A stretch of 64,000 bases of DNA from Palaemon carinicauda (lineage: Eukaryota > Arthropoda > Malacostraca > Decapoda > Palaemonidae): the NCBI RefSeq assembly GCF_036898095.1, contig NC_090765.1, forward strand, positions 26,627,690-26,691,689. The letters run 5' to 3'. This document shows positions 50,501-55,355 of this stretch, in pieces. Made by a program: the position numbers and the translations under genes. Position 1 is the stretch's first letter. Every line of letters begins with the position of its first letter. Below the pieces are notes generated by a model. The model did no database searches. It saw nothing but the letters and a program-made list of their open reading frames with translations, and was not told where the DNA came from.

Positions 50501-52036
50501 CTTCATTCTCTTTTTCGTCTTTAAAAATACCGTTGGACATAAAAAAAACAAATTCTTCTCAGGCCTGGTGACTTCAGCGAGCTTCCTTTTTTCATGCTTT
50601 CGCGATTAGATACGCAGGGCAATAGTGACAAGCTTCTTACCCATTCTGACCTGGTATAGAGATGTGGCAGAGTGTTGGCCACATCTATACGATATCCCCG
50701 CTTACATGGATAAAGTCTGGGGAAAAGTGGCAATGCCTCAATCGTACATGTTTGTAGTCATTTATACAATCTTTAAGCATTCATTACCAATTACCTCAAG
50801 GTGATCCGAAAGCTTTTCAATATCCTGGTGCGTGTTCAATTTTACTTTTGGGGTATCTATACGATAATAACTAACATCAGCGTCGAAGGCAGGGGATTGA
50901 GAATGTGTTTGACTTAAATTTTTAAGATGTTATGGATTATTCAGACCAGGGAGATTCATTATGTCAAGCCTGTTTAAGATTATGACATTTTAACGTATAG
51001 CCTGAGTGGGAAAAAATATCTTTGTAGGACAATGGAACTCTTATAAGATTTAAATGACGTTATAGCGTTCCAGCACAAAGTTTATTTACTTAGATGACAA
51101 TCCAGAACAATTTACTTTCAAGATGGTGAATAGTGAGAAAAAATTCCGTATCTATTACTCAGCTATCAATAAGTTGCCAATATTTTAAGATAACATAAGC
51201 AGTAAGCAATAAGTGAACCCCTTTTGAAAACTTCTTCGAAGACAGAAACTACTTTTAAACCTCTAAATCACGAACACAACGAACCAAAATAGCTCAGGCC
51301 TTAAGGATCAGCACCATCAGGTGAAAAGGTTAAAACGAAACACCACAGACTCATATTTTTCAGCTTCGGTGTTACCAATATGTTAATATAACACTTCACC
51401 CAAATATGTTAATATAACACTTCACCCAAATACTGTACAATAAGGCCAAATCCGTTTCGACTTACGACAGCTCACTGTTTCGTCTGTTTCGTCTTCACAG
51501 TCAGGCGTTCCATCGCATCGCTTGCTCTCTGGGATGCACTGCCCACTGTTACATTCGTATTCTTCTGGCTTACAAGCTGTTAAACCGTGAACGAACTCAG
51601 TAAGTTTAATGATGGCAGGGTTTATAACGCTTTACAATGGGCCAGAAAGAGAGGGATAGCAAACCAGTTTAATTCCAATGTAAAACACATGAAATAAGGA
51701 ATAAGTTATCAGTAAATAAAAAATTAACGACCACCCTCGCCCAAGATCCTAAGAATGCCTTCTTTGAATCTTGCATTCGCTGAATGTCGAAACAAAAAAG
51801 TGAAGGCAATATCAGCTTTACACTTTCAAGCACAACATGCAAGCTACATTTAGGGTTTCAATCATGATACGATAAAGTAAAATCAAATTAAACATTGAAA
51901 GAATAGGATAAAAAGTACTCACGACAAATTCTTCGTCCCTCTCCGCCGGGAGGGCAATCCTTCATGTAGTCACAGTGACGGAAGTCATCGATACATTCAC
52001 CTGTTTTACATTCGTATTGGTTCCTTCCGCATGGCA
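4178..52036 (-). CDS. LDLa-repeat gene, 23 single-domain exons (perlecan/Trol-like, partial)
   Basis: This is the only conserved gene seen, and it is listed as a span; the exons follow separately. Each exon encodes one complete LDLa module with six cysteines, mostly spaced C-x6-C-x4-C-x6-C-x5-C-x8-C, ending in the acidic SDE box that binds calcium in this family. Every exon is flanked by AG acceptor and GT donor sites and is phase 1 at both ends, with lengths of 99-123 nt, all multiples of three. The 23 modules join in one frame to about 874 residues with almost no linker. LDLa modules are extracellular ligand-binding units. A long tandem run without EGF or propeller exons resembles arthropod perlecan (Trol), a basement-membrane proteoglycan. 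No signal peptide, SEA, Ig or laminin exon lies in the window, so another LDLa-rich secreted or membrane protein remains possible. Both gene ends are missing. Confidence 0.88.
4590..4700 (-). CDS. LDLa exon e22, class Y
   Basis: 37 codons, phase 1-1, donor GTAAGAT. It shows [26 protein letters not shown] and [15 protein letters not shown] is at 4720-4725, 20-25 nt upstream of the acceptor. It is the sister of e21, from which it differs mainly at the start of the module. Confidence 0.94.
5494..5604 (-). CDS. LDLa exon e21, class Y
   Basis: 37 codons, phase 1-1, donor GTAAGG. It shows [26 protein letters not shown] and [15 protein letters not shown] is at 5624-5629, 20-25 nt upstream of the acceptor and just after a TTTAAT stretch that could serve as a branch site. 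Confidence 0.94.
6218..6340 (-). CDS. LDLa exon e20, class R (starts repeat block 3)
   Basis: 41 codons, phase 1-1, donor GTAAGTA. It shows [26 protein letters not shown] and LDRSDEENC, followed by VRPQ. TGCATG overlaps the acceptor (ATGCATGCAG). The four-residue VRP tail is shared with e17. Confidence 0.94.
6478..6588 (-). CDS. LDLa exon e19, class Y
   Basis: 37 codons, phase 1-1, donor GTAAGAC. It shows [26 protein letters not shown] and RDYSDEENC. His replaces the Asp before the fifth cysteine, unusual for class Y. TGCATG is at 6611-6616, 23-28 nt upstream of the acceptor. The next intron is only 137 bp. Confidence 0.93.
7285..9165 (+). pseudogene. Decayed repeat-associated ORF with Cys-rich C-terminus
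   Basis: Scattered frames on the plus strand line up with a large uncharacterised protein family that I recall as repeat-associated in crustacean, cnidarian and fish genomes. Segments in order: [14 protein letters not shown] near 7300, [18 protein letters not shown] near 7680, [10 protein letters not shown] near 8365, [18 protein letters not shown] near 8410, LDELxIAFG near 8475, then after an insertion [18 protein letters not shown] near 8810. A C-terminal cysteine cluster follows, [14 protein letters not shown] with [10 protein letters not shown], near 9055-9140. Stops and frameshifts separate nearly every segment, so it is non-functional. The cellular role of the family is unknown to me. 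It sits in the e18-e19 intron, opposite in strand to the host gene. Confidence 0.7.
8522..8650 (+). repeat. Dispersed short repeat family S1, copy 1
   Basis: About 125 bp containing ATACCAAAGGCACTTCCCCC, then GTAGCCGACAACAACAAG, and ending CCAGGGACTCAGCCGA. Two reverse-oriented copies lie at 59148-59290 and 59335-59466. Copy 1 interrupts the decayed ORF between its IAFGIKKN and [12 protein letters not shown] segments, so it arrived later. It is SINE-like in size, but no RNA polymerase III promoter boxes were confirmed. Confidence 0.85.
9166..10338. other. Intron remainder, no gene
   Basis: AT-rich DNA between the decayed ORF and e18. No exon, mobile-element protein or tandem array recognised. 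Confidence 0.5.
10339..10449 (-). CDS. LDLa exon e18, class Y
   Basis: 37 codons, phase 1-1, donor GTAAGAAG. It shows [26 protein letters not shown] and RDYSDEENC. It lies only 363 bp from the edge of the mobile-element cluster that starts at 10812, and its splice sites remain intact. Confidence 0.94.
10812..11103. mobile_element. MITE-like element with 53-bp perfect inverted repeats
   Basis: Positions 10812-10864 and 11051-11103 are exact reverse complements (53 bp each), reading inward from TGTTATTTTCATTAGTAAAA to CTTACCCGATAATCATG. The roughly 186-bp core includes a segment (10865-11005) also present, inverted, at the far end of the neighbouring retroelement (17333-17475). It is non-coding; the open frame at 10880-11092 is incidental. 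Confidence 0.85.
11527..12664 (-). pseudogene. DIRS-type tyrosine recombinase (broken)
   Basis: Two blocks, 12664-11996 and 11967-11527, separated by a break near 11970-11995. The N-terminal part contains [18 protein letters not shown], a core-binding domain signature. The catalytic tetrad can be read: Arg in [14 protein letters not shown], His and Arg in [11 protein letters not shown], and Tyr in FASFYLKDV, with a Trp in ATYWRS between them. The protein would cut and rejoin element circles via a 3'-phosphotyrosine link. The catalytic residues survive but the frame does not. Confidence 0.87.
12666..13911 (-). pseudogene. DIRS-type reverse transcriptase (C-terminal part) and RNase H (broken)
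   Basis: The 13911-13075 block starts at a decayed catalytic box, [15 protein letters not shown], where the family has YLDDWL. RNase H follows with [11 protein letters not shown] (first Asp), [10 protein letters not shown] (Glu) and [17 protein letters not shown] (the usual SDN reads SDY). The frame then shifts to 13105-12734: [21 protein letters not shown] and [11 protein letters not shown]. No fingers domain lies upstream, so the 5' half of the reverse transcriptase is deleted. Confidence 0.87.
14462..14660. repeat. 16-bp tandem repeat inside the retroelement
   Basis: About 12 imperfect copies of a 16-bp unit, ATGCAGAGCATGCTGT or close variants. It opens several frames full of [14 protein letters not shown], which are repeat artefacts. 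It lies between the gag-like region and the truncated reverse transcriptase. Confidence 0.9.
14842..16226 (-). pseudogene. DIRS-like ORF1 (gag-like), Pro-rich, with internal tandem repeats
   Basis: The likely N-terminus is near 16130, with [20 protein letters not shown] in a frame ending at 15941. Downstream, frames 15823-15458, 15705-15298 and 15461-14991 encode Pro/Ala/Val-rich repeats built on [20 protein letters not shown] and [15 protein letters not shown]. No zinc knuckle was found. Position ahead of the reverse transcriptase suggests a nucleic-acid-binding structural protein; that role is inferred from position only. Several stops and shifts break it. Confidence 0.6.
15190..15800. repeat. 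Tandem repeat of about 150 bp inside ORF1
   Basis: Four landmarks, CATCGTACGCCTGGCAG at about 15191, 15351, 15511 and 15754, mark units of about 160, 160 and 240 bp. The last unit is enlarged by an internal duplication of a GGTTGGTGCACCACCGGTGC segment (about 15590-15665). Confidence 0.88.
17333..17490. repeat. Right arm of the 158-bp inverted repeat (left arm 10848-11005)
   Basis: The 158 bp starting GAGGAATAATTGAGGAGG are the reverse complement of 10848-11005, with no clear mismatch on reading. The left arm lies inside the MITE-like element and the right arm at the end of the retroelement. A pair this similar implies recent activity, gene conversion, or shared derivation of both elements. 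Confidence 0.9.
17506..19693. other. Intron e17-e18, proximal part, no gene
   Basis: No exon recognised. A degenerate 22-bp tandem repeat (three to four units around GTCAGACGTATATAACTTGT) lies at 18387-18470. The rest is AT-rich and featureless to me. Confidence 0.5.
19694..19816 (-). CDS. LDLa exon e17, class R (starts repeat block 2)
   Basis: 41 codons, phase 1-1, donor GTAAGTT. It shows [26 protein letters not shown] and LDRSDEENC, followed by VRPR. TGCATG overlaps the acceptor region (TTGCATGCAG). The intron immediately upstream resembles that of e23, which supports duplication. Downstream is the 9.2-kb intron that holds the DIRS-like element. Confidence 0.94.
19881..20184. mobile_element. 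piggyBac-like MITE with TTAA flanks
   Basis: 304 bp with 14-bp perfect terminal inverted repeats starting CCCTTTTACCCCCA, flanked on both sides by TTAA (19877-19880 and 20185-20188). TTAA target duplication and CCC-initial ends are the hallmark of the piggyBac superfamily. There is no transposase inside, so it is non-autonomous. It lies 60 bp upstream of the e17 acceptor. Confidence 0.88.
20945..21055 (-). CDS. LDLa exon e16, class Y
   Basis: 37 codons, phase 1-1, donor GTAAG. It shows [26 protein letters not shown] and [15 protein letters not shown] is at 21075-21080, 20-25 nt upstream of the acceptor. It is closest to e18, with which it shares IP-Q-RRC and the DYSDEENC loop. Confidence 0.94.
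21056..23374. other. Intron e15-e16, no gene
   Basis: Less AT-biased at 21350-22800 than neighbouring introns, with a short open run around 21680-21790 that has no recognisable domain. It could be an old, unidentifiable transposon relic. Confidence 0.4.
23375..23485 (-). CDS. LDLa exon e15, class Y
   Basis: 37 codons, phase 1-1, donor GTAAGACA. It shows [26 protein letters not shown] and RDYSDEENC. It is a 111-nt class Y exon with the full set of calcium ligands. TGCATG is absent, though a one-base variant (GGCATA) occupies the matching intron position. Confidence 0.93.
24116..24229 (-). CDS. LDLa exon e14, class R (starts repeat block 1)
   Basis: 38 codons, phase 1-1, donor GTAAGTT. It shows [26 protein letters not shown] and FDRSDEENC. 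The WRCLDG start and DRSDEENC end match e17, e20 and e23. His replaces Asp before the fifth cysteine. Confidence 0.93.
24230..27244. other. Introns around e13, no other gene
   Basis: Two AT-rich introns (24230-25643 and 25758-27244) flank e13. I found no additional LDLa exon or mobile element in them. Confidence 0.5.
25644..25757 (-). CDS. LDLa exon e13, outlier module
   Basis: 38 codons, phase 1-1, donor GTAAG. It shows [26 protein letters not shown] and PDGGDEEGC. Gly replaces the Ser/Arg-Ser of the acidic box. It belongs to neither class R nor class Y and interrupts the R-Y-Y order. TGCATG is at 25777-25782, 20-25 nt upstream of the acceptor. Confidence 0.92.
27245..27358 (-). CDS. LDLa exon e12, class R
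   Basis: 38 codons, phase 1-1, donor GTAAGTC. It shows [26 protein letters not shown] and IDRSDEENC. His replaces the Asp before the fifth cysteine. It is a class R module by its DRSDEE loop. Confidence 0.92.
28400..28513 (-). CDS. LDLa exon e11, class Y
   Basis: 38 codons, phase 1-1, donor GTTAGA (less usual at +3). It shows [26 protein letters not shown] and PDYTDEDDC. The acceptor lies about 65 bp from a long (AT)n array at 28577-28650 and the Tigger-like relic that follows it. Confidence 0.92.
28577..28650. repeat. (AT)n microsatellite
   Basis: About 74 bp of pure AT ending at the left end of the Tigger-like element (28652). Insertion of a TA-targeting transposon into, or expansion beside, the array would both fit. 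Confidence 0.96.
28652..30204. mobile_element. Tigger/pogo-like non-autonomous relic
   Basis: The left end CAGTCAACCATCCTTATT and the reverse complement of the right end, CAGTCTATCATCCTTATC, agree at about 15 of 18 positions. Each end is flanked by TA (28650-28651, 30205-30206), the target of Tc1/mariner/pogo elements. Inner sequence near both ends carries a decayed GCGGATAA/CGGATAA motif typical of Tigger-type ends. No transposase frame is visible. A GA array sits inside at 29316-29387, and a second Tigger-like motif near 28840-28900 suggests nesting. Confidence 0.65.
29316..29387. repeat. (GA)n microsatellite
   Basis: About 72 bp of pure GA within the Tigger-like relic. The Arg-Glu open frame across it is an artefact. 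Confidence 0.97.
30227..30288. repeat. Compound (AT)n(GT)n microsatellite
   Basis: About 38 bp of AT followed directly by about 22 bp of GT, just beyond the right end of the Tigger-like relic and 195 bp from the e10 donor. Confidence 0.95.
30483..30602 (-). CDS. LDLa exon e10, class Y
   Basis: 40 codons, phase 1-1, donor GTAAG. It shows [26 protein letters not shown] and PDYSDEAVC, then a short proline linker (PPTP), the only proline-rich linker in the array. TGCATG sits at 30607-30612, almost touching the 3' splice site. Confidence 0.92.
31073..31124. repeat. Poly-A tract
   Basis: 52 consecutive A residues. No retrotransposed gene is recognisable immediately upstream, so it may be a simple repeat or the tail of an old insertion. 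Confidence 0.95.
31166..31370. mobile_element. Hairpin MITE, about 205 bp
   Basis: Nearly perfect palindrome: arms of about 95 bp starting TTTACTATAGTCCATTTC, with a central loop near 31258-31275. The arms differ by only a few bases (for example CTAGGAAAAG against CTGGGAAAAG). Its single strand would fold into one long hairpin. It has no coding capacity and the family is unassigned. Confidence 0.9.
32309..32425 (-). CDS. LDLa exon e9, class R
   Basis: 39 codons, phase 1-1, donor GTAAGTG. It shows [26 protein letters not shown] and LDRSDEENC, followed by PSQ. It is a class R module, with DRSDEE in the last loop and Gln in place of the Asp before the fifth cysteine. Confidence 0.92.
32570..32602. 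repeat. (AT)n microsatellite
   Basis: About 33 bp of pure AT, 145 bp upstream of the e9 acceptor. Confidence 0.94.
32888..32924 (-). pseudogene. Relic LDLa exon fragment
   Basis: Minus-strand reading YPTEWTCRD, identical in PTEWTCRD to the same segment of e8 and preceded by Trp where the first cysteine should be. The following DGSC-I box is lost (reads SQSSQ) and no acceptor or donor fits. It lies in the e8-e9 intron and looks like a decayed additional module. Confidence 0.65.
33098..33152. repeat. (AT)n microsatellite
   Basis: About 55 bp of AT abutting the left end of the Tigger element at 33157. Confidence 0.95.
33157..34732 (+). mobile_element. Tigger/pogo-like DNA transposon relic
   Basis: Terminal inverted repeats: left CAGTAGTAACTCAG, right (reverse complement) CAATAGTACCTCAG, with about 18 of 23 bases shared over the longer ends. 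Between them a DDE transposase relic reads on the plus strand. At 33840-34085: [41 protein letters not shown] and [11 protein letters not shown]. This matches the jerky/Tigger family signature around the second Asp of the catalytic core (DNAP) and PPNTTxLxQPMDQGVI. In-frame stops show that it is dead. The right end is followed by TA; the left flank is disturbed. Confidence 0.82.
34755..34890. repeat. AT-rich simple-sequence block
   Basis: Imperfect (AT)n with TACATA, ATTATA and TGTATA interruptions, immediately beyond the Tigger relic. Confidence 0.9.
35339..35372 (-). pseudogene. Possible second LDLa exon relic
   Basis: The minus strand reads TGTGGACTA and then ATGGGTCTTGTATTC, matching C-G and then DGSCI of an LDLa exon with about six codons deleted between. 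An AG precedes the start. The rest of the module is not recognisable. This is weak evidence. Confidence 0.3.
35728..36346. repeat. AT-rich simple-sequence region split by a LINE fragment
   Basis: Blocks of imperfect (AT)n at 35728-35933 and 36018-36346 with higher-order 100-bp similarity, for example CATATATGCATTATATAT repeated near 35800 and 35888. All Tyr-Ile open frames here are artefacts. Confidence 0.92.
35931..36017 (-). mobile_element. LINE 3'-end fragment
   Basis: About 85 bp similar to 745-822, sharing GATGCAAAGGGCCTC-type and CAGTCATCTCTATCTTGAGC segments. It is the same family and orientation as the 733-1560 relic, inserted within AT repeats. Confidence 0.85.
36858..36971 (-). CDS. 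LDLa exon e8
   Basis: 38 codons, phase 1-1, weak donor GTGATA. It shows [26 protein letters not shown] and [15 protein letters not shown] lies at 36992-36997, 21-26 nt upstream of the acceptor. The closest relative of its first half is the decayed exon fragment at 32888-32924. Confidence 0.93.
36972..38329. other. Intron e7-e8, first part, no gene
   Basis: AT-rich; no exon or mobile element recognised apart from the UGCAUG site near e8. Confidence 0.5.
38330..38822. repeat. Degenerate minisatellite, about 50-bp unit
   Basis: Roughly nine to ten diverged copies of a unit built from GACTCATACTTAATTGAAG, TCTAGATAATAAGAGG and GGAATATT. Spacers vary in length. There is no coding frame. Confidence 0.85.
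40060..40345. repeat. GC-rich island, probable dispersed repeat
   Basis: A sharp GC-rich segment in AT-rich intron, with GGTCGACCTGTGGCGGCCGG at the start and CACGCCACGACGCGAGCGCC at the end. I recall similar sequence as repetitive in decapod genomes, but only one copy lies here. Confidence 0.4.
40815..40928 (-). CDS. LDLa exon e7
   Basis: 38 codons, phase 1-1, donor GTGAGC. It shows [26 protein letters not shown] and PDYSDEENC, followed by QP. From here downstream nearly every module has Trp before the second cysteine. TGCATG lies at 40955-40960 on the minus strand, 27-32 nt upstream of the 3' splice site. Confidence 0.93.
42484..42600 (-). CDS. LDLa exon e6
   Basis: 39 codons, phase 1-1, donor GTAAGTATA. 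It shows [26 protein letters not shown] and RDQSDEDKC. Three extra residues precede the first cysteine. Gln replaces the Asp normally found before the fifth cysteine. The exon ends right after the sixth cysteine. Confidence 0.9.
43371..43553. repeat. Recent tandem duplication, 92 bp x 2
   Basis: Two adjacent copies starting AAGCAATTACA at 43371 and 43463, nearly identical over about 91 bp with two or three differences. It is non-coding. Confidence 0.93.
44927..45040 (-). CDS. LDLa exon e5
   Basis: 38 codons, phase 1-1, acceptor ACAAACAG and donor GTAAGT. It shows [28 protein letters not shown] and SDGFDENQC. The first two loops are one residue longer than in the other modules, and the acidic box reads DGFDE. 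Its first two bases (GT) complete the last cysteine of e4. Confidence 0.88.
45548..45646 (-). CDS. LDLa exon e4, shortest module
   Basis: 33 codons, phase 1-1, donor GTGAGTG. It shows [26 protein letters not shown] and then DTDELN. The sixth cysteine is not within the exon: its codon is split T|GT and is completed only when joined to e5, which then begins with its own cysteine. The last loop is two residues short. Confidence 0.85.
45830..46205 (+). repeat. Dispersed repeat family S2 with 3' tail (AAT)n
   Basis: Contains TGGTCTTCCACTGTCTTGGG near 45925 and ends CTTATAGCATCCTACTTTTC, then AACTAGAGTTGTAGCTTGGC, followed by the (AAT)n array. Shorter copies of the tail occur inverted at 46500-46556, 57547-57640 and 63963-64000. 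The simple-repeat 3' end is typical of LINE/SINE retroposition. Confidence 0.85.
46206..46294. repeat. (AAT)n microsatellite
   Basis: About 89 bp of AAT with one AGT interruption, attached to the 3' end of the S2 repeat. The poly-Asn and poly-Tyr frames are artefacts. Confidence 0.97.
46556..47548. repeat. 1-kb (AT)n-dominated tract
   Basis: About 990 bp almost only of TATA/CATA/GTGT steps. It has internal inverted symmetry: sequence around 46800-46900 mirrors 47310-47400, and GTGTGTGTGCAAATATACAT occurs twice about 47070-47130. The long Tyr/Ile frames of up to 207 codons on both strands are artefacts. It ends 40 bp from the e3 donor. Confidence 0.95.
47588..47698 (-). CDS. LDLa exon e3
   Basis: 37 codons, phase 1-1, donor GTGAGTC. 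It shows [26 protein letters not shown] and DDQSDENGC, a canonical LDLa with all calcium ligands present. The donor lies about 40 bp from the 1-kb (AT)n-rich tract that fills the next intron. Confidence 0.9.
47699..49629. other. Intron e2-e3, distal part, no gene
   Basis: AT-rich; open frames at 48869-49111 and 49303-49551 carry no recognisable domain. Confidence 0.5.
49630..49995 (+). repeat. Dispersed repeat S3 with 36-bp tandem array
   Basis: Begins CCTCTACCAAGGGGGTTATG and continues after the array with TTTCAGGATATATTAGAAAT and GATTTTGGCAGTGATCTG, a sequence type that I recall as a dispersed invertebrate repeat with a TTTG-rich hinge. Here the hinge is expanded into five copies of a 36-bp unit (49673-49855; GCAGCC at 49685, 49721, 49757, 49793 and 49821). 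The last unit is shortened to 28 bp. Confidence 0.75.
50258..50375. repeat. (GTAT)n and AT-rich simple repeats
   Basis: About seven GTAT units followed by imperfect AT and a short (CA)n stretch. Confidence 0.9.
51466..51576 (-). CDS. LDLa exon e2
   Basis: 37 codons, phase 1-1, donor GTAAGTC. Modules read [26 protein letters not shown] and [10 protein letters not shown]. The acidic box is altered (EDETDE) and the last loop is nine residues long. It lies 346 bp downstream of e1. Together e1 and e2 are the most divergent modules of the array and look old. Confidence 0.88.
51923..52036 (-). CDS. LDLa exon e1 (most 5' seen)
   Basis: 38 codons, phase 1-1, acceptor CCCCTCAG and donor GTGAGTA. The six cysteines are in [26 protein letters not shown] and [10 protein letters not shown]. 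The last loop is one residue longer than usual and lacks the DxSDE calcium box, so this module may not bind calcium in the usual way. It is the first exon recognised in transcription order. Confidence 0.85.
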
Positions 52037-53351
52037 CTGAGGGGAAGAAAGAATAACAACAATTATTAAAACAGATGAAAGAAGAAGGTAAAAGATAATG
52101 CAATACCTTTAAATGAGATTGATTCAACTTATATATTAGCATCATAATATCAGCATCACTGAAATAGCTTAATTTACAATGGTACTTGCTCTCACAAAAA
52201 AAAAAAAAAAAAAAAAAAAAAACTTTTCTTCAAAGCTAATCTAGACAAACACTTCCACACTCGAACGGCTAAATATATGGTGAAAGTTATTCTTTACACA
52301 TTTTCAAAGACTATGTCAATGCTAAAAACTACCCCCTTTCTTAACCGTAATGGCAACCAATAAAAAATCTAATCCTTTTGCCATTAACAGCATTATAAAC
52401 CATTTCATGAGAGGGAGGGGGATGGCATAGGTTTAGATGTAGACGTAGTATGGTTGGTTGACTAGAAGTTTATAACTATAACACTACACCGCACAATATT
52501 TTGTGACATCATCACTGATGAATGTATCCCTCCTTTTCGGTTTCCACATATTTTGGCATATTCATACTTTGAAAGTTAAACGTTTTATCCACCACTCGCC
52601 AAAATGCTGCTGTTGTAATTTGGAGATTCGAGAGATCAACATCTCAACATAATTTTCACCTTTGTCGTTTCAGTCTTCAATTTGACGACATTAATTCTGC
52701 CAAGCAGAAGCCAGTGCCAGAGTTTCACATGGCATTATCTTGTGCTGCAACATATAATATGGACCTTGTATGGATCATCTCCAGAACTTCCTCACTGTAA
52801 CTAAACGTCGCATGCTGGAATTCTTCTCGTCAGGTGTGAAATTTTATGACAATAGAATAGAGAAGTTATGTTATCAGATTTAAGTTAAATGTTCTATCAG
52901 TTTGTATTTTGCTTCAACCGTGCAATTACTTCATAGATTTTTTATAGCAATGTCAATTATTTGATAATTTTTAGGACATGTATCCAAAGTAAGCATTTTT
53001 ATACAATAAATTAAAAATTTGGTAATCGCGTTCATTGTCTTTTATCTCTAGAGATGAAATCAGGAAAAAAATTCTAAAGTATTGTTATTTTTCTTGATAA
53101 GTACATTTGCTTTGTGCAATTCTCCAAGGATCATTTAGATATAACATTCGTGAGAGCTGTGATAGGGGCTGATTAGGCTGAAATGAAGAAGGCGACTGTT
53201 ACGGAGTAAACATGTGCGTCTCCCCAGAATACCTATTTGTACAGGTACTCTACGTCTCCCTTTACGAGTGCGCGCATCTAGGAGCGATTCAAATCTTCCA
53301 GTACCTCATTCACAAGAATCTCGACGAATTCAGGAGGTGAGACTTTCCAAA

Positions 53352-53354
<3 letters not shown>

Positions 53355-53389
<35 letters not shown>
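53355..53389. repeat. (GA)n microsatellite
   Basis: About 35 bp of pure GA. Confidence 0.95.
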
Positions 53390-53390
<1 letters not shown>

Positions 53391-54440
53391 CAAATGATTG
53401 ACTTCGATATTAATACGGTGATTGACATGACCCGCATGTTGTAAAATGAGGCTGAAAGATATTTCTGCTCTTCATAATGAGTGGAAATGACTCTAGTCCC
53501 ACCGAGGGGGGGTTTCGATGCGATACGAACTTTGAATAAAATACATTATTACAAACAAATTTACTTGTTTGTACTTCCACGACAGGTCCCGAGTACCTCT
53601 ATATATATATAGTATATATATATATATATATACATTTTTTAAAATATATATCCATTTAAATGAGACAAAGGAATAATCACGAAAAGGTACGAGTAACAGA
53701 TAAGCCAGTCATCTACCATAAAGTTGGGACATGGAAGGTGGCGTTGTAGGACAAATAATTTTTCCTCCTAATCCAATTCTATGGAAAACGTAACGCATCA
53801 AAACCATTTTAAAATAACTAATCATGTCATTTAAAAAAAATGGATTAAGTTCAGTAAAGGACTCTACTTGAAAAGTATTAATATAAGTAAAATTAGAGAA
53901 AATTATGTCAATTGACATTAAATGTACATGCGCAGTTTGATCACAATTTAAGTATTTTTCATTACAATTTCAGAAAGCTTAGACATTCGTAATAAAATAA
54001 ATATATAAACGAGAAGCATTCTATTTGTCCCCTAGTTTATGTGAACATCTAATTCTTCCTTCCATACATACGGCATTTTATATGCTGGCCATGGAAACGT
54101 ACTGACTGGTTTCACGAAATGAATATCGATATTTTTTGAAAAATGCAACATGTTCATCTATACATATTTTGAGCTAAACAAATAGTACGATGAAATCTCC
54201 CAGGAAAGATAAAGTATCCAACAAAGTACACGAAACCTGAAAAAAACTTTAAATATATGGGAAAACAATTCATATAAGTAACAACAAAGTACAGTAGTTC
54301 ACAGACATTTTATCTATGAAGGTTCTGACGAAGAAGATCAAAATGATAACGAGGTCGTTTGTACATCGTCGGTCTTCTTTATAGATTGTCTGCCTTTGTG
54401 AGGCCACTATAAAAGCTAGTTTTATCTGACAAGCAATTCA

Positions 54441-54477
54441 CATCGAAACATACTCCATTGAAGTCTGCTTGTGTACA

Positions 54478-54529
<52 letters not shown>

Positions 54530-54580
54530 TCGAAACATACTCCATTGAAGTCTGTTTGTGTACACACACACACACACACA

Positions 54581-54619
<39 letters not shown>

Positions 54620-54672
54620 TCGAAACATACTCCATTGAAGTCTGCTTGTGTACACACACACACACACACACA

Positions 54673-54703
<31 letters not shown>
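54441..54703. repeat. Triplicated compound satellite with (CA)n(GA)n
   Basis: Three units of about 87-90 bp start at 54441, 54528 and 54618. Each has the unique head CATCGAAACATACTCCATTG, then a (CA)n block, then a (GA)n block. Heads are nearly identical while the dinucleotide blocks differ in length. Confidence 0.95.
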
Positions 54704-54842
54704 CTAAACACAACTAGGAATATGCACATAATGTGTATTTATGTGAAAAGCAAAGAAAAACACAGTAGAATATAAAGGTACTGAAAATCCACCTCAAAGC
54801 AACCAATGTTCATGTTTAAAGTTAGCAGTAAATGAGCCTTAT

Positions 54843-54844
<2 letters not shown>

Positions 54845-54884
<40 letters not shown>

Positions 54885-55067
54885 TCTTAAAGCTATATCA
54901 CCAAAATACTGAAGTTTATTCCCCTCGCAACTCAGAAGTTTTATTGCCAATCCATTTATATATATAATATATATATATACACATATATTATATATATATA
55001 TAATATATATCTATATATATATATATATATATAGATATACATATACATATATATATATATATATATG
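54845..55067. repeat. (CT)n and (AT)n blocks
   Basis: Pure CT at 54845-54879 and imperfect AT at 54957-55067. Confidence 0.93.
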
Positions 55068-55254
55068 CGCGCTAGTTATACATATCTATGATGAGAGAAT
55101 GATCACGGAAGGAATTCCAGATCAGCTGGAAAGTCGACTACCTCCAGATAGAAAAGAGTAAAGGCGAAGTTGAACAGGCGAGGCAAACAAACAAGTATTA
55201 GAGTTATTAAATACTCAAATGTTGTCCTTTTGGAACGGGGGTTGGAAGGACGTA

Positions 55255-55355
55255 AACAGCTGTCTGCATTAGAGACTTGGGGGGAAAAAAAGGACACTGG
55301 AGACGCGGGAGAGGGGGCGGTTCTGCCATGGAGGGGGTGGGGGTGGGGGGGGCGC
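55255..55355. other. G-rich tract, plus strand
   Basis: Several runs of four or more G, the densest at 55310-55352 (GGAGGGGGTGGGGGTGGGGG), capable in principle of forming a G-quadruplex. Confidence 0.6.

Noticed and set aside
54379..54775. Open frames rich in Ser-Leu, Cys-Val, His-Thr or Arg-Glu
   Set aside because: Products of (CA)n and (GA)n arrays in the triplicated satellite.
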